DNA of 64,000 nt, taken from NCBI RefSeq assembly GCF_025641885.1, contig NZ_JAOTQN010000002.1, positions 124,001-188,000 on the forward strand, in the 5' to 3' direction. Shown in pieces: positions 45,499-53,696 of this stretch. Source of the stretch: Pyrobaculum sp. 3827-6 (GTDB lineage: Archaea; Thermoproteota; Thermoprotei; Thermoproteales; Thermoproteaceae). The stretch's first letter is position 1. Each line of letters starts with the position of its first letter. Position numbers and translations under genes: made by a program. The notes below the pieces were generated by a model. The model was given only the letters and a program-made list of their open reading frames with translations, was not told the origin of the DNA and did no database searches.

Positions 45499-45506
45499 TA
45501 TATATA
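45499..45506 (+). promoter_or_regulatory. TATA-like box of the phosphomannomutase gene; sets the start
   Basis: TATATATA lies 23-30 nt before ATG 45529. The frame is open up to 45448 but that part would be upstream of the box; the protein family begins near MTVFKAYDIRG. Confidence 0.6.
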
Positions 45507-45528
45507 TTCTACAGAAATTTGGCGAGTC

Positions 45529-46818
45529 ATGACCGTGTTCAAGGCCTATGACATAAGGGGGGTAGTGGATAGCGAGTTGACGACTGAGCTTGTTGAGAAG
45601 ATTGGCTACGCCATATCGAAGTTTTTCAATGGAGAGGACGTCGTGGTGGGGATGGACGTGCGGACGCATTCTTTTAGAATTGCAGAGGCCCTGTCAAGAG
45701 GCCTCCTGGCGGGCGGCAGTATTGTGTTTATCGGAACGTCGACCACGCCGATAACTCACTTCGCATCCCACATTCTCCAGAAGCCCGCCGTCATGATAAC
45801 GGCCTCCCACAACCCGCCTGAGTACAACGGGTTTAAGATCATGAAGAGCGGGGGTCTAGATCTAGAAAGCCATGAAATTCAACAATTGGCAAATCTGTTA
45901 GAGGCTCCCCCCGCCGCTAGGCGTGGAGTAGTTTACACATACGACGCGTTGGCTAGGTACTCGGAATACATAGCTAGGAGATTTGGCAAGTTGAATCTCG
46001 CAGTTGGTTTCGACCCAGCTAACGCCGCTGGTGTTATACTGAAGCCGTTGCTCAGCCAAGTCTTCCACAGGCTCGTGGCGATAAACGACTTCCCCGATGG
46101 GCGCTTTCCGGCGCATCTCCCAGATCCGGAGAAGGCGGAGAACCTAGAGCAGCTACGTAGCTTGGTGGTGAGTAATAAGCTGGATGTGGGCATCGCGCTT
46201 GATGGAGACTGCGACAGAGTGGGGATAGTCACAGGTAGGGGGGAGATTTTCAGACCCGAGAAGATGGTGTACGCCCTGTTGAACTACTACGCAAAGCCGG
46301 GGGACGTGGTGGTGCTGGACGTCACGATGCCGCTCTACCTAGAGAAGGTGGCCGAGGAACGCGGGGTTAAAATAGTTAGACAGAGGGTGGGGCACAGCTT
46401 CCAGAAGCCGACCGCGGTGAGGCACAACGCGCTGTTCTGGGCCGAATACAGCGGCCACGTAGGCTTCAGAGACCACAACTACTTCGACGACGGGATCTAC
46501 GCCGCATTAAAGCTTCTGTCGACCCTCGGCGAGGTTGGGGTATCTCTAGACAAGGTTCTTGACACAGCGCCAAAGGTCTACGAAGAGCGTCTTGATATAA
46601 AGGCGGCCGACCCAAGGAAAGTCGTTGGGGATGTTAAGCGGAGGGTGGCCAACATGGAGTATTACGAAATCGACGGGCTCGACATAAGAACCAAGGAGGG
46701 GAGACTGCTCATAAGGCCCAGCAACACGGAGCCTGTGGTTAGAGTCAAGGTAGAGTCAGAGTCAAAGGAGGGGCTTGAAAGGCTCAAGTCGCTCCTCTCT
46801 CAGCTCACCTCGCCGTAG
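45529..46818 (+). CDS. Phosphomannomutase / phosphoglucomutase
   Basis: 429 residues from ATG 45529. FKAYDIRGVVDSELT at the N-terminus, the phospho-Ser loop VMITASHNPPEYNGFKIM, the metal loop VGIALDGDCDRVGIVTGRGE, a sugar-binding segment FWAEYSGHVGF and the phosphate loop LIRPSNTEPVVRVKVE give the alpha-D-phosphohexomutase family. Archaeal forms act on both mannose and glucose phosphates, for glycan and glycogen-type precursors. Overlaps the convergent FAD gene by 19 nt. Confidence 0.95.
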   Translation: MTVFKAYDIRGVVDSELTTELVEKIGYAISKFFNGEDVVVGMDVRTHSFRIAEALSRGLLAGGSIVFIGTSTTPITHFASHILQKPAVMITASHNPPEYNGFKIMKSGGLDLESHEIQQLANLLEAPPAARRGVVYTYDALARYSEYIARRFGKLNLAVGFDPANAAGVILKPLLSQVFHRLVAINDFPDGRFPAHLPDPEKAENLEQLRSLVVSNKLDVGIALDGDCDRVGIVTGRGEIFRPEKMVYALLNYYAKPGDVVVLDVTMPLYLEKVAEERGVKIVRQRVGHSFQKPTAVRHNALFWAEYSGHVGFRDHNYFDDGIYAALKLLSTLGEVGVSLDKVLDTAPKVYEERLDIKAADPRKVVGDVKRRVANMEYYEIDGLDIRTKEGRLLIRPSNTEPVVRVKVESESKEGLERLKSLLSQLTSP

Positions 46819-48209
46819 AGCATCTCCGGCTTTCCATAGAGGAAGTACGACGGCTTTTGGCTCAGCAAAGCCCCCAACATAATCGACGCATATGTCAGAC
46901 ACACACTCTCGGCGCAGACGCCCTCTCCAAAAGAAAGCCTCGGGAGCTTCATTTGACGCAACAAATCCGTCTCCTCGTGAGTAATCTTGACCTTCAACTC
47001 TTTCAGCTTGTTTAATTGCTTTATCTCTCTCAACACCCTCTCTATAGGAGTATTGTCGCATGGGCAAACGATCACCTCCCCGGCTTCTTCTATCTGGGGC
47101 CAGTAGGAGGCCCAGAACGGCACATCTATTACATTAGGCTCGACGTAACGCCCAGTCCCGTCGGTGCCGCGCTCCAGCCTGTTGCTGAGGTTATAAAGCC
47201 AGTTTGCCTCCACTGTCAACATCACGAGAAACTTATCAAGCGCGTCTTTAACATTGTCCAACGACTCCACCCCGTCCTTGGCAGCTATGTACTTGGCCAA
47301 AAGTTTTGCATGCTCCACGATGTGGCGCTCCCGAACGGCGCCGTAGAGGTGCCCCGTGGCGTACACATTGCTACCGCCCACCGCCTTACCTCTGTCATCC
47401 ACTATTAACAACTCGCCGTAGTTACTACGCCTCGGCACGAGAGAGCTCAGCTCAAAGCTGTAGTAAACCTTAAACCCCAGCTTAACCGGGACATAGGGGT
47501 TCACCAACCTCACCGCGGAAACTATCAGATCCGCCTCTAAACGCCTCACCTCGTTCTCCCTCTTCCCAGTCACCACCTCAAGCACCAAGGCGCCTTTCTG
47601 AAACTCCCTGACTCTCACAGCCGTTATTATTGGAAAATCTATCTTCCCCCTCACCTTCTCAAAATATTTCGTATCTCTCAGCGTCGCCGAGTTATCTAGC
47701 ACCACTACGTCGTTTCCACGGCTTCGCAGAGTCAAGGCCGTGCGTAGCCCCCACTCAGTGGTTCCCCACACAACTATTCTACGCCCAGTGGGAGGCTCTG
47801 CGAGGACCTCCTCCGCAGTTTTTTGAGTAGCCTTATGGCCACCGGGAAAGGTGATGGGCACGTCTACGCCCCCGGTGGCTAGCACTAGATGCCTATATCG
47901 TATTCTGTACCTAACCCCCCCGCTGTATAGATACATTCCATCGAAAAACCCCTGGGATACGTCGAGGCCGCTGGCTTTGTTTATGAAGGCCTCCACGTCT
48001 ACATCATCCGAGAAACGTGGGGCGTCGCCTAGGATGTGGTGACCGCCGAGGCGCCCTACGTAGACTACCCTAGGCTCGTATCCGTACTTTTTTAACTCGA
48101 GGGCAACCGCCAAGCCGCCCAGGCCGCCGCCCACCACCAAGATATCTGTGCTTAACTCCTCCTCGCGCGTTGCCTCGGGTTTACAGTAAACTACAGAGGG
48201 GCAGTTCAC
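46800..48209 (-). CDS. FAD-dependent oxidoreductase with C-terminal Cys region
   Basis: 469 residues from GTG 48209. ILVVGGGLGGLAVALELKKY is the FAD-binding motif; VLATGGVDVPITFPG and GRRIVVWGTTEWGLRTALTL give the two-dinucleotide fold. The C-terminus has CPCDNTPIERVL and GVCAESVC, resembling the Cys-rich domain of sarcosine/proline dehydrogenase alpha subunits, likely an Fe-S site. Substrate unknown. A TATAATTTATATAG block lies ~20-30 nt upstream. Confidence 0.88.
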   Translation of the reverse strand: MNCPSVVYCKPEATREEELSTDILVVGGGLGGLAVALELKKYGYEPRVVYVGRLGGHHILGDAPRFSDDVDVEAFINKASGLDVSQGFFDGMYLYSGGVRYRIRYRHLVLATGGVDVPITFPGGHKATQKTAEEVLAEPPTGRRIVVWGTTEWGLRTALTLRSRGNDVVVLDNSATLRDTKYFEKVRGKIDFPIITAVRVREFQKGALVLEVVTGKRENEVRRLEADLIVSAVRLVNPYVPVKLGFKVYYSFELSSLVPRRSNYGELLIVDDRGKAVGGSNVYATGHLYGAVRERHIVEHAKLLAKYIAAKDGVESLDNVKDALDKFLVMLTVEANWLYNLSNRLERGTDGTGRYVEPNVIDVPFWASYWPQIEEAGEVIVCPCDNTPIERVLREIKQLNKLKELKVKITHEETDLLRQMKLPRLSFGEGVCAESVCLTYASIMLGALLSQKPSYFLYGKPEMLYGEVS

Positions 48210-48250
48210 AGCTACGCCACGAAGACACTATATAAATTATAGCGCCGAGA

Positions 48251-48300
48251 TCAGCGCTTTGGACCTCTTTCATCCGGCGTCAATAGATGCTCCTCATCAC
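48251..48300 (-). ncRNA. Candidate C/D-box sRNA
   Basis: Minus strand, 50 nt: C box GTGATGA (48294-48300, perfect), guide GGAGCATCTATT, a poor D' (GACG, or TTGA two nt earlier), a weak C' (ATGAAAG), guide AGGTCCAAAGCG of exactly 12 nt, and D CTGA (48251-48254, perfect). The overall length equals that of the candidates at 24439 and 52727. It lies in the divergent gap 48210-48328. Inner boxes are often degenerate in archaea. Targets not identified. Confidence 0.48.
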
Positions 48301-48328
48301 TTTTTAACCAAGCGCATTGTCTTAATAT

Positions 48329-48880
48329 ATGTGTATACGCGACATCGCCGTCAAGAGCTTTCTTGAAGGAGACAAGTCATCTGCCGAGTGCCTAACCGCG
48401 CTTGGCATCCTAGACAGAGGCGAGCCACTTACCAGAAGCTATGTACTGTACAAGGCGTTAAAAATGGGAATCCCGGTGTCTAGCTACATCAAGAAGCTTA
48501 ACTGGTACGAATTCGAGGAATACATAAGGTACGTCTTCTCGGAATATGGCTTCAACACAGCTTCAAATGTGAGACTGGAGTGCGACGGCGGCGCGGAGTT
48601 CGACATCATTGCGTGGAATAGGGAAGTGGCGTTTGTCATAGAAGCGAAGAAGTGGAAAGGCGGCAGCAGATGGGCCGAGGTGGCCCAGAGACACTTGAAA
48701 AAAGTTGCGAAATGCGTAGACAAGCTACTTGCTTTTTCTCCATCTATCGTGCCTATTGTAGTTACCTCGACCGACGCCAGTCTTATTTCTAGCGGCGTAG
48801 CGGTTATTCCCGCTTGGAAGATAGGGAGTTTTCTCGCCTCTTTTAACGACTTCAAGGATCAAGTCGCTGTATTTAGATAG
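48329..48880 (+). CDS. PD-(D/E)XK nuclease-fold protein (Mrr-like)
   Basis: 183 residues. The N-terminal ~60 residues are helical (GDKSSAECLTALGILDRG). Then NWYEFEEYIRYVFSEYGFNT carries the first acidic residue, GGAEFDIIAWNREVAFVIEA with KKW the D...E-x-K core of restriction-endonuclease-like enzymes. Known relatives act in DNA cleavage or mobile-element defence; the role here is inferred only from fold. CTTTTTAACC lies ~21-30 nt upstream. Confidence 0.85.
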   Translation: MCIRDIAVKSFLEGDKSSAECLTALGILDRGEPLTRSYVLYKALKMGIPVSSYIKKLNWYEFEEYIRYVFSEYGFNTASNVRLECDGGAEFDIIAWNREVAFVIEAKKWKGGSRWAEVAQRHLKKVAKCVDKLLAFSPSIVPIVVTSTDASLISSGVAVIPAWKIGSFLASFNDFKDQVAVFR

Positions 48881-48985
48881 ACACTCATCACATGCGTAGA
48901 CGTATAAATCCAGCGATAATTCACTCCTTATCTTAACTATGTTGTAGACATTCAGAGGACTTCCACAGAAGAAGCAGTAAATCAC
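48725..48985 (-). CDS. Small four-Cys zinc-finger protein, antisense to nuclease 3' end
   Basis: 86 residues from GTG 48985. YCFFCGSPLN (C-x2-C) and YACDECLSKY (C-x2-C) make a zinc-finger pair in the first 40 residues; the rest is basic and low in complexity. The GTG overlaps the stop of the upstream membrane protein gene (GTGA), supporting real translation. The 3' 156 nt lie antisense to the nuclease gene, so the C-terminal half may be unconstrained. Confidence 0.62.
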   Translation of the reverse strand: MIYCFFCGSPLNVYNIVKIRSELSLDLYVYACDECLSKYSDLILEVVKRGEKTPYLPSGNNRYAARNKTGVGRGNYNRHDRWRKSK

Positions 48986-49467
48986 GCCCCCCTCTCAGTC
49001 TTTTCTTCAGTTACCGAGAGATCCGCAATTACTCTAGCCCTTTTTCTCGGAGTTGTCAAATTTTCCGTCGTAGCTATGAGCAGGGCCAGTCCATAAGTTG
49101 GAAGCGAGAAGGTCTTTGCGTAGTTACTCACCACGATTACCACATCTTTAAAGCCCACGAGGTATATATAGGGAATAGGAATAGCATACAGCAACGAGAG
49201 TACTGCGACTATTTTCGGCAACCTACCGATATATATTTTTAGTAAAAATTCAAGATAAAAAGTTACTAATAATAAAATAAGCGAAATAATTATATATAAT
49301 AATTGGGGTAATTGAATAAATCTGTCAGGTATGTTATTTACTATAATCGTATAGTCTTTCACATCTACTGGGGCTGTGGCGTAGATAGGAGTTGCCCCCG
49401 GTTCTAAAAACACGACCAGCGCGCTGAGGATAACGGCGACGAGTATCAATAACACATTCCGCCCCAC
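48982..49467 (-). CDS. Unknown four-helix membrane protein
   Basis: 161 residues. Membrane helices at about 4-22, 55-75, 80-105 and 118-130 by hydrophobicity. An ~30-residue outer loop follows the first helix (PVDVKDYTIIVNNIPDRFIQ). The C-terminus is cytosolic and charged (TTPRKRARVIADLS). No family recognised. AT content is higher than its neighbours. Coupled to the zinc-finger gene by a 4-nt overlap. Confidence 0.75.
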   Translation of the reverse strand: MGRNVLLILVAVILSALVVFLEPGATPIYATAPVDVKDYTIIVNNIPDRFIQLPQLLYIIISLILLLVTFYLEFLLKIYIGRLPKIVAVLSLLYAIPIPYIYLVGFKDVVIVVSNYAKTFSLPTYGLALLIATTENLTTPRKRARVIADLSVTEEKTERGA

Positions 49468-49477
49468 CTCCCCCTAT

Positions 49478-50254
49478 TTATACATTAGGAGGCGGATGTG
49501 AGTACCTCAGCTTCCCCGTGACCCAGTCCCTCAGCACTATACGAGCTACCTCGTCTATATTCACCCTCCCGCCTTTAAGCAACTTGTGTTTCGCCCTCCC
49601 AATTTCCTCGAGCGCGTTTTCTACGTCGCTGACAACGCCGTAGGTCTCCCTAAGAGCATTTGGGTTGTACGTCAATACCCGTTTAAGCAAGGCGTAGGCG
49701 TAGGGGACTGGGTCGTCCACTGTGCCCGGGTCAACAAGCCCCCTAATTACGTCCAGCGCCAAGTCGCCAGTTGACGGCGTCTTTACAATACCGGGCGTAT
49801 CAAGCACAACCAGCCAACTCTTTGCCCTGACCAACTGCTCGCCTCTGGTCCACCCAGGCTTAGGACTAGTCGGAGCCACGTAGCGCCCCTTTAGGTAGTT
49901 TATAATTGTGGATTTACCCACGTTGGGATAACCGACGACAACCACCGTGACAGGTATTCTAGGAGCCAGCTCTCTTATGGCTACCAACAGCTTTCGTGTG
50001 CCACGCCTATATTTGGCACTGACGTAGACAACACGCATCCCCGCATTCTCAAAGTAGGCCTTCCACCTTTCCAAAATTCCCCTACTTACGAGATCTGCCT
50101 TGTTCAACACCACCAACAGCCTCTTGCCGAGCCTCTCCGCCAACACCTCGGCCTCCCCGCTCCTAGTAGCTTCGGGATCTCTGGCGTCTACAACCTCTAA
50201 CACAACATCCCCATCCTCAAGTACCCTCCTCACCAGCCGCCATGTCTCTCTCAC
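49478..50254 (-). CDS. Circularly permuted GTPase, YlqF/YawG/MTG1 type
   Basis: 258 residues from GTG 50254. The G motifs come in permuted order: DARDPEATRS, then NKADLVSRGI (G4), VYVSAKYRRGT (G5), VVVVGYPNVGKSTIINYLKG (G1), then TSPKPGWTRGEQ (G2) and VLDTPGIVKT (G3). Such GTPases help late 50S assembly. The frame is open up to 50614 but that part is antisense to atpD and has no homology; a TTTAAGTA box lies ~22-29 nt upstream of GTG 50254. Confidence 0.93.
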   Translation of the reverse strand: MRETWRLVRRVLEDGDVVLEVVDARDPEATRSGEAEVLAERLGKRLLVVLNKADLVSRGILERWKAYFENAGMRVVYVSAKYRRGTRKLLVAIRELAPRIPVTVVVVGYPNVGKSTIINYLKGRYVAPTSPKPGWTRGEQLVRAKSWLVVLDTPGIVKTPSTGDLALDVIRGLVDPGTVDDPVPYAYALLKRVLTYNPNALRETYGVVSDVENALEEIGRAKHKLLKGGRVNIDEVARIVLRDWVTGKLRYSHPPPNV

Positions 50255-50300
50255 ACCTAGCGTCGCTACAATACTTAAAAAACATAATAGGCAACGTGAC

Positions 50301-50900
50301 GTGTCGTTTAGGCCTCCCCCCTCGAGACTCGAGTTGATAAGGCTGAGGAGACAACTCGCCCTATTCCAACGCATGAAAAAGACGCTGGAGGACGCGAGGA
50401 ACTCAACTGTCCAGAGAATTAGGACACTTGTGCCTGACCTCGAGCGACTTAGGCGCGAGATAGCTGAAGCATTTGTCGACATCGCAGACAACTTCAAAAT
50501 CGCCGTGGCGAAGTCTGGGATCGACAGAATAGAAAGCATCGCCGAGTTGACCCCAAAGACTGTAAAGGTCGAGTTGGTAAACAGAGGCACACACATCGGG
50601 CTACAGGTCAGCAATTATGTAGCCTACCCAACATACAGCATAGCAACAGAAGCCGCCGAGCTTGACGTCGCCTTAGTCAAGATGCGCGAACTTTTACAGA
50701 AATTAGTAGAATTTGCAGAAAAAGAAACCCTATTCTACACTCTTTTAAACAGGGTTAAAGAATATCAGAGAATGATTAATGCTATTGACTACGTAGTAAT
50801 TCCGCGTATTAAGGACAATATGCAGTACATACGGCTAGCCTTGGAGGAGGGAGAAAGAGAAGAGTTCATAAGGAGAAAAATAATTGCGGCATATACTTAA
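50301..50900 (+). CDS. atpD: A-type ATP synthase subunit D
   Basis: 199 residues from GTG 50301, the family size. RLELIRLRRQLALFQRMKKT, a long central coiled coil and the C-terminal NRVKEYQRMINAIDYVVIPR segment define subunit D, the central-stalk shaft. The frame extends upstream to 50100 but that stretch is antisense to the GTPase gene; CTTAAAAAA at 50274-50282 fits start 50301. Further ATP synthase genes follow at 50930-52696. Confidence 0.93.
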   Translation: MSFRPPPSRLELIRLRRQLALFQRMKKTLEDARNSTVQRIRTLVPDLERLRREIAEAFVDIADNFKIAVAKSGIDRIESIAELTPKTVKVELVNRGTHIGLQVSNYVAYPTYSIATEAAELDVALVKMRELLQKLVEFAEKETLFYTLLNRVKEYQRMINAIDYVVIPRIKDNMQYIRLALEEGEREEFIRRKIIAAYT

Positions 50901-50929
50901 AAACCCGTGAGTTTAGAGACATCGTGTCA

Positions 50930-51073
50930 ATGAAAGATCTCAATGTTATTATTAGAGAACTTATAGATAAAGAAATAGAAACTATCATTGGTAGAGTAAA
51001 GGAGGATACGAAAGATCTAATACTTACCATCGATAAAAAGATAGAGGAGTTACGTCAATATTTAAAAACCTAA
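50930..51073 (+). CDS. 47-residue coiled-coil protein in ATP synthase locus
   Basis: ATG 50930 to TAA 51073. MKDLNVIIRELIDKEIETII is followed by GRVKEDTKDLILTIDKKIEE, a single charged amphipathic helix. It lies between subunits D and c, 14 nt before atpK, with a CTTAAAAA block ~27-34 nt upstream. By position and shape it may be a short peripheral-stalk or accessory piece; no homologue is recognised. Too short for many gene finders. Confidence 0.6.
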   Translation: MKDLNVIIRELIDKEIETIIGRVKEDTKDLILTIDKKIEELRQYLKT

Positions 51074-51087
51074 AAAGTTAATCGCCT

Positions 51088-51351
51088 ATGAAACCCAAAG
51101 CGGCGATAGCGCTTATGCTAATAGCAACGCTGGTATCTGCACAAGCTACAGGTGGTGAGAGGTACATAGGGGCTGGCCTCGCCGTTGGACTGGCGGGGCT
51201 TGGCGCAGGTATAGGGCTGGGCATTGCAGGAGCAGCTGCCATGTCCGCGTTAGTAGAGAGGCCCCAGGAGAGAGTTTGGTATCTGATATTTCTAGCACTG
51301 GCAGAGGCAGTAGCGATCTACGGGCTACTAATTGGCTTACTACTAGTATAA
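51088..51351 (+). CDS. atpK: A-type ATP synthase membrane subunit c (proteolipid)
   Basis: 87 residues. An N-terminal signal-like helix (KAAIALMLIATLVSAQA) is followed by a Gly-rich hairpin: YIGAGLAVGLAGLGAGIGLG and IFLALAEAVAIYGLLIGLLL, where the Glu in the last helix is the ion-binding residue. The polar loop VERPQERVW lies between the helices. TATTTAAAA lies 22-30 nt upstream. It forms the rotor ring. Confidence 0.93.
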   Translation: MKPKAAIALMLIATLVSAQATGGERYIGAGLAVGLAGLGAGIGLGIAGAAAMSALVERPQERVWYLIFLALAEAVAIYGLLIGLLLV

Positions 51352-51353
51352 GC

Positions 51354-52382
51354 TTATCTCGTTAACGGCTCAAAAATTTTTCGTCTTTTTTCTGCGGGCA
51401 CCCCCTCAGCCAATAAAGACGCCGCTCTAATCAACGTCATAACTTCAGCTCTCAAGTATTCAACATGTGCCGCGAGGGCACCTAGAGAAAACTCAGAAAA
51501 CTTCGCAGTGTATATATTTGACAGCTGCTTGATATAAGCGGGATATATATTGTCCATTGCTGTCACTATGTTTTCAAGCGTGGGCGCCTCGGCCACCATG
51601 TCGACTAGTATCTCGCCCCAGGGCGCCGTATTTGCAATATCTAGAAAACGTGTAGGTGGATCTCTTACAGCTGATCGAACTATGGGAGACGGCTTTCCTA
51701 TCAACAATTCATCTAACTCATCAGCCAGCCCCCACAGCCTGGCTCTCAACGCTATCAGCGTATTGATGTACTCTCTTAAATCCGTCGTAAATGCGTTCAA
51801 CGTCTTGTCTTTCTCTGCTATGTGAGACGTTGAGAAGTCCTCAACCCACTGTCTATCTAGAAAAATACTCAGCTTATCCTCACCGTACTTCGCCGCTAAT
51901 TCAAAAGCTTTATAAGCCGGGTGTTTTATCTGCCTCAACCTCTCCCCAACCTCTTCTATGCCTCTGGCGCCTAGGAGGCTAGCAACTACGTGCCGTCTTC
52001 TAGTAAATTCCAGTGGTTCCCAGAGTATGAAGTCTTCTGGGTTTCTTCCAGCCTTCAAAGCAAAAGCAAGATTTCTAATATTCTCATATTCGAAAAACTT
52101 CAACGAGGAGAGAATAACAGACTTAGCGTCGCTTCCAGATCCTAAAAAGATCGACTTCACTTTTTCTAGGTATGTCCTTACTAAGGCTCTCCGCAAATCA
52201 ATTAAGTTATCACGACTAAGCTTATCTAGTGTTATATTATATGTAGTCGTTTTAAGTATGTTTAGAAATTCATCTAATGTATTTGCATAAATCAATGAAA
52301 TAAGTTTGTCTCTCGGAAGCTCTCTCGTACGCAACCCTCGCACCCTAGGCCCCAGATAGGGTCTCCTAACTACGTTGCTCAT
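51354..52382 (-). CDS. atpC: A-type ATP synthase subunit C
   Basis: 342 residues, all-helical, matching subunit C (AC39/d type) that caps the rotor ring and joins it to the central stalk. RVRGLRTRELPRDKLISLIY, NIRNLAFALKAGRNPEDFIL and the repeated helical hairpins are typical. Divergence from other archaea makes it moderate to recognise; location beside subunits c and H is supportive. Overlaps the H gene by 4 nt. Confidence 0.85.
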   Translation of the reverse strand: MSNVVRRPYLGPRVRGLRTRELPRDKLISLIYANTLDEFLNILKTTTYNITLDKLSRDNLIDLRRALVRTYLEKVKSIFLGSGSDAKSVILSSLKFFEYENIRNLAFALKAGRNPEDFILWEPLEFTRRRHVVASLLGARGIEEVGERLRQIKHPAYKAFELAAKYGEDKLSIFLDRQWVEDFSTSHIAEKDKTLNAFTTDLREYINTLIALRARLWGLADELDELLIGKPSPIVRSAVRDPPTRFLDIANTAPWGEILVDMVAEAPTLENIVTAMDNIYPAYIKQLSNIYTAKFSEFSLGALAAHVEYLRAEVMTLIRAASLLAEGVPAEKRRKIFEPLTR

Positions 52383-52696
52383 ATATTGAGGATTTCAAGA
52401 GCGCGCTTGACTATAATCTCTTTCCTATCTCTATATCTAGACTCGATAATTCTAGCCCTCTCCTCGGCTTCGCGGTTTATTTTCTCGGCTTCTTTTTTCG
52501 CTTCCTCAAGTGCCTTCGCCCTATACTCTGATACTGTACTTGTAACTATTCCCTCGATTTTTTTTGTTACTTCCTCAGAATATTTTCTAGAGATTATATC
52601 TACGCTTTGTAGTATCTCTTTTTTTGTATTATCTATATCTTTTATAACCCTATCTACCTCCTCGAGCTTTTTTAAAATCTCGTCGAATTTTAACAT
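52379..52696 (-). CDS. A-type ATP synthase peripheral-stalk subunit H-like
   Basis: 105 residues, one long coiled coil with a right-handed-like repeat of Ala and charged residues (RAKALEEAKKEAEKINREAE). This is typical of AhaH, the peripheral-stalk partner of subunit E. It precedes atpC with a 4-nt overlap. CTTTATATAAG lies ~17-28 nt upstream. Subunit E itself was not seen here. Confidence 0.82.
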   Translation of the reverse strand: MLKFDEILKKLEEVDRVIKDIDNTKKEILQSVDIISRKYSEEVTKKIEGIVTSTVSEYRAKALEEAKKEAEKINREAEERARIIESRYRDRKEIIVKRALEILNI

Positions 52697-52726
52697 AAAA
52701 TCCTCTGTATAAGGTCTTATATAAAG

Positions 52727-52776
52727 TTGATGACTCCAGGACTGGCGGATTTAATGAAGAGACTTCTCGCGTCTGA
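52727..52776 (+). ncRNA. Candidate C/D-box sRNA
   Basis: Plus strand, 50 nt with canonical spacing: C box TTGATGA (52727-52733), a 12-nt guide CTCCAGGACTGG, D' CGGA (52746-52749), spacer, C' ATGAAGA (52754-52760), a 12-nt guide GACTTCTCGCGT, and D CTGA (52773-52776). It stands in the divergent gap between subunit H and the SPFH gene. The exact 12/12 spacing makes it the strongest of the sRNA candidates. Targets not identified. Confidence 0.6.
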
Positions 52777-52907
52777 TCGGTAGCGCGGAATTGACATCAT
52801 ACTCAGCCCGTCCCCGTTAACACCTCACCAAACACCGAATTGAAGAGTGGCTTAAAAATTTTTATTGATTAGACCTAAACTTTTATACTCGGTTCGTATA
52901 CATGACC

Positions 52908-53696
52908 ATGATACTTCAAGTTGTGGAACAAGTTGCTTTCGCAATACTAATCCTCTTCGCTGTTATAATCCTGGTCGCTATTCTCTCGTCTGCTATTAGA
53001 ATAATCCCGGAATACCAAAGGGCGGTGAAGTTTAGACTTGGCCGCGTGGTGGGCGTGGTGGGTCCCGGCCTCGTCTTCATAATTCCCATAATTGAAAACA
53101 TTATACGTTACGACTTGAGAATCGAGGTGGTTGATGTCCCCTCGCAGAAGGCCTTGACGAAGGACAACGTAGAAGTTACTATAGATGCCGCGATATACCT
53201 CAGGGTCATCGATGCGTTGAAAACAGCCCTAACAGTGCGGAATCACATACCTGCAGTGGCGATCTTCGCCGCGTCGACTCTACGCGACGTCGTGGGTATG
53301 GTGGATCTCGACACACTTCTCACACATAGAGACGAGATCGCCAAGAGAATAGCGTCTATTGTAGATGAGCACGTCACTCCGTGGGGTATTAAAGTGACGG
53401 CTGTCGCCATTAAGGACATTAAGTTGCCCGAGGTGTTGCTCCGCGCGATGGCAAGCCAGGCGGAGGCGGAGAGAGTGAGGCGTGCGAAAATTACGCTTGC
53501 ATCTGCCGAGTATGAGGCGAGCAAAATATACCTGGAAGCCGCCGAGAGATACTCTCAAAACCCCACGGCCGTGCAGCTGAGGATGATAGATGCGCTAATC
53601 GAAATAGCCCGGGAGCACAACCTGATAATTGTGACGCCGCCGACTATGGAGTACGTCGCCTTGCCGCTTGCGCTGGGTAAAAAAGAACAGAAATGA
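52908..53696 (+). CDS. SPFH/stomatin-like membrane protein
   Basis: 262 residues from ATG 52908; ATG 52902 is in frame but the TTTTATAC box at 52881-52888 fits 52908 better. One N-terminal membrane helix, then the SPFH domain: IRIIPEYQRAVKFRLGRVVG, GPGLVFIIPIIENI, DVPSQKALTKDNV and LRDVVGMVDLDTLLTHRDEI. A C-terminal Ala/Glu coiled coil follows. It pairs with the NfeD-type protease that overlaps by 4 nt, a known conserved operon. Confidence 0.95.
   Translation: MILQVVEQVAFAILILFAVIILVAILSSAIRIIPEYQRAVKFRLGRVVGVVGPGLVFIIPIIENIIRYDLRIEVVDVPSQKALTKDNVEVTIDAAIYLRVIDALKTALTVRNHIPAVAIFAASTLRDVVGMVDLDTLLTHRDEIAKRIASIVDEHVTPWGIKVTAVAIKDIKLPEVLLRAMASQAEAERVRRAKITLASAEYEASKIYLEAAERYSQNPTAVQLRMIDALIEIAREHNLIIVTPPTMEYVALPLALGKKEQK

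Noticed and set aside
50100-50300. Upstream extension of atpD
   Set aside because: Ser/Thr-rich antisense translation of the GTPase gene; promoter lies downstream of it.
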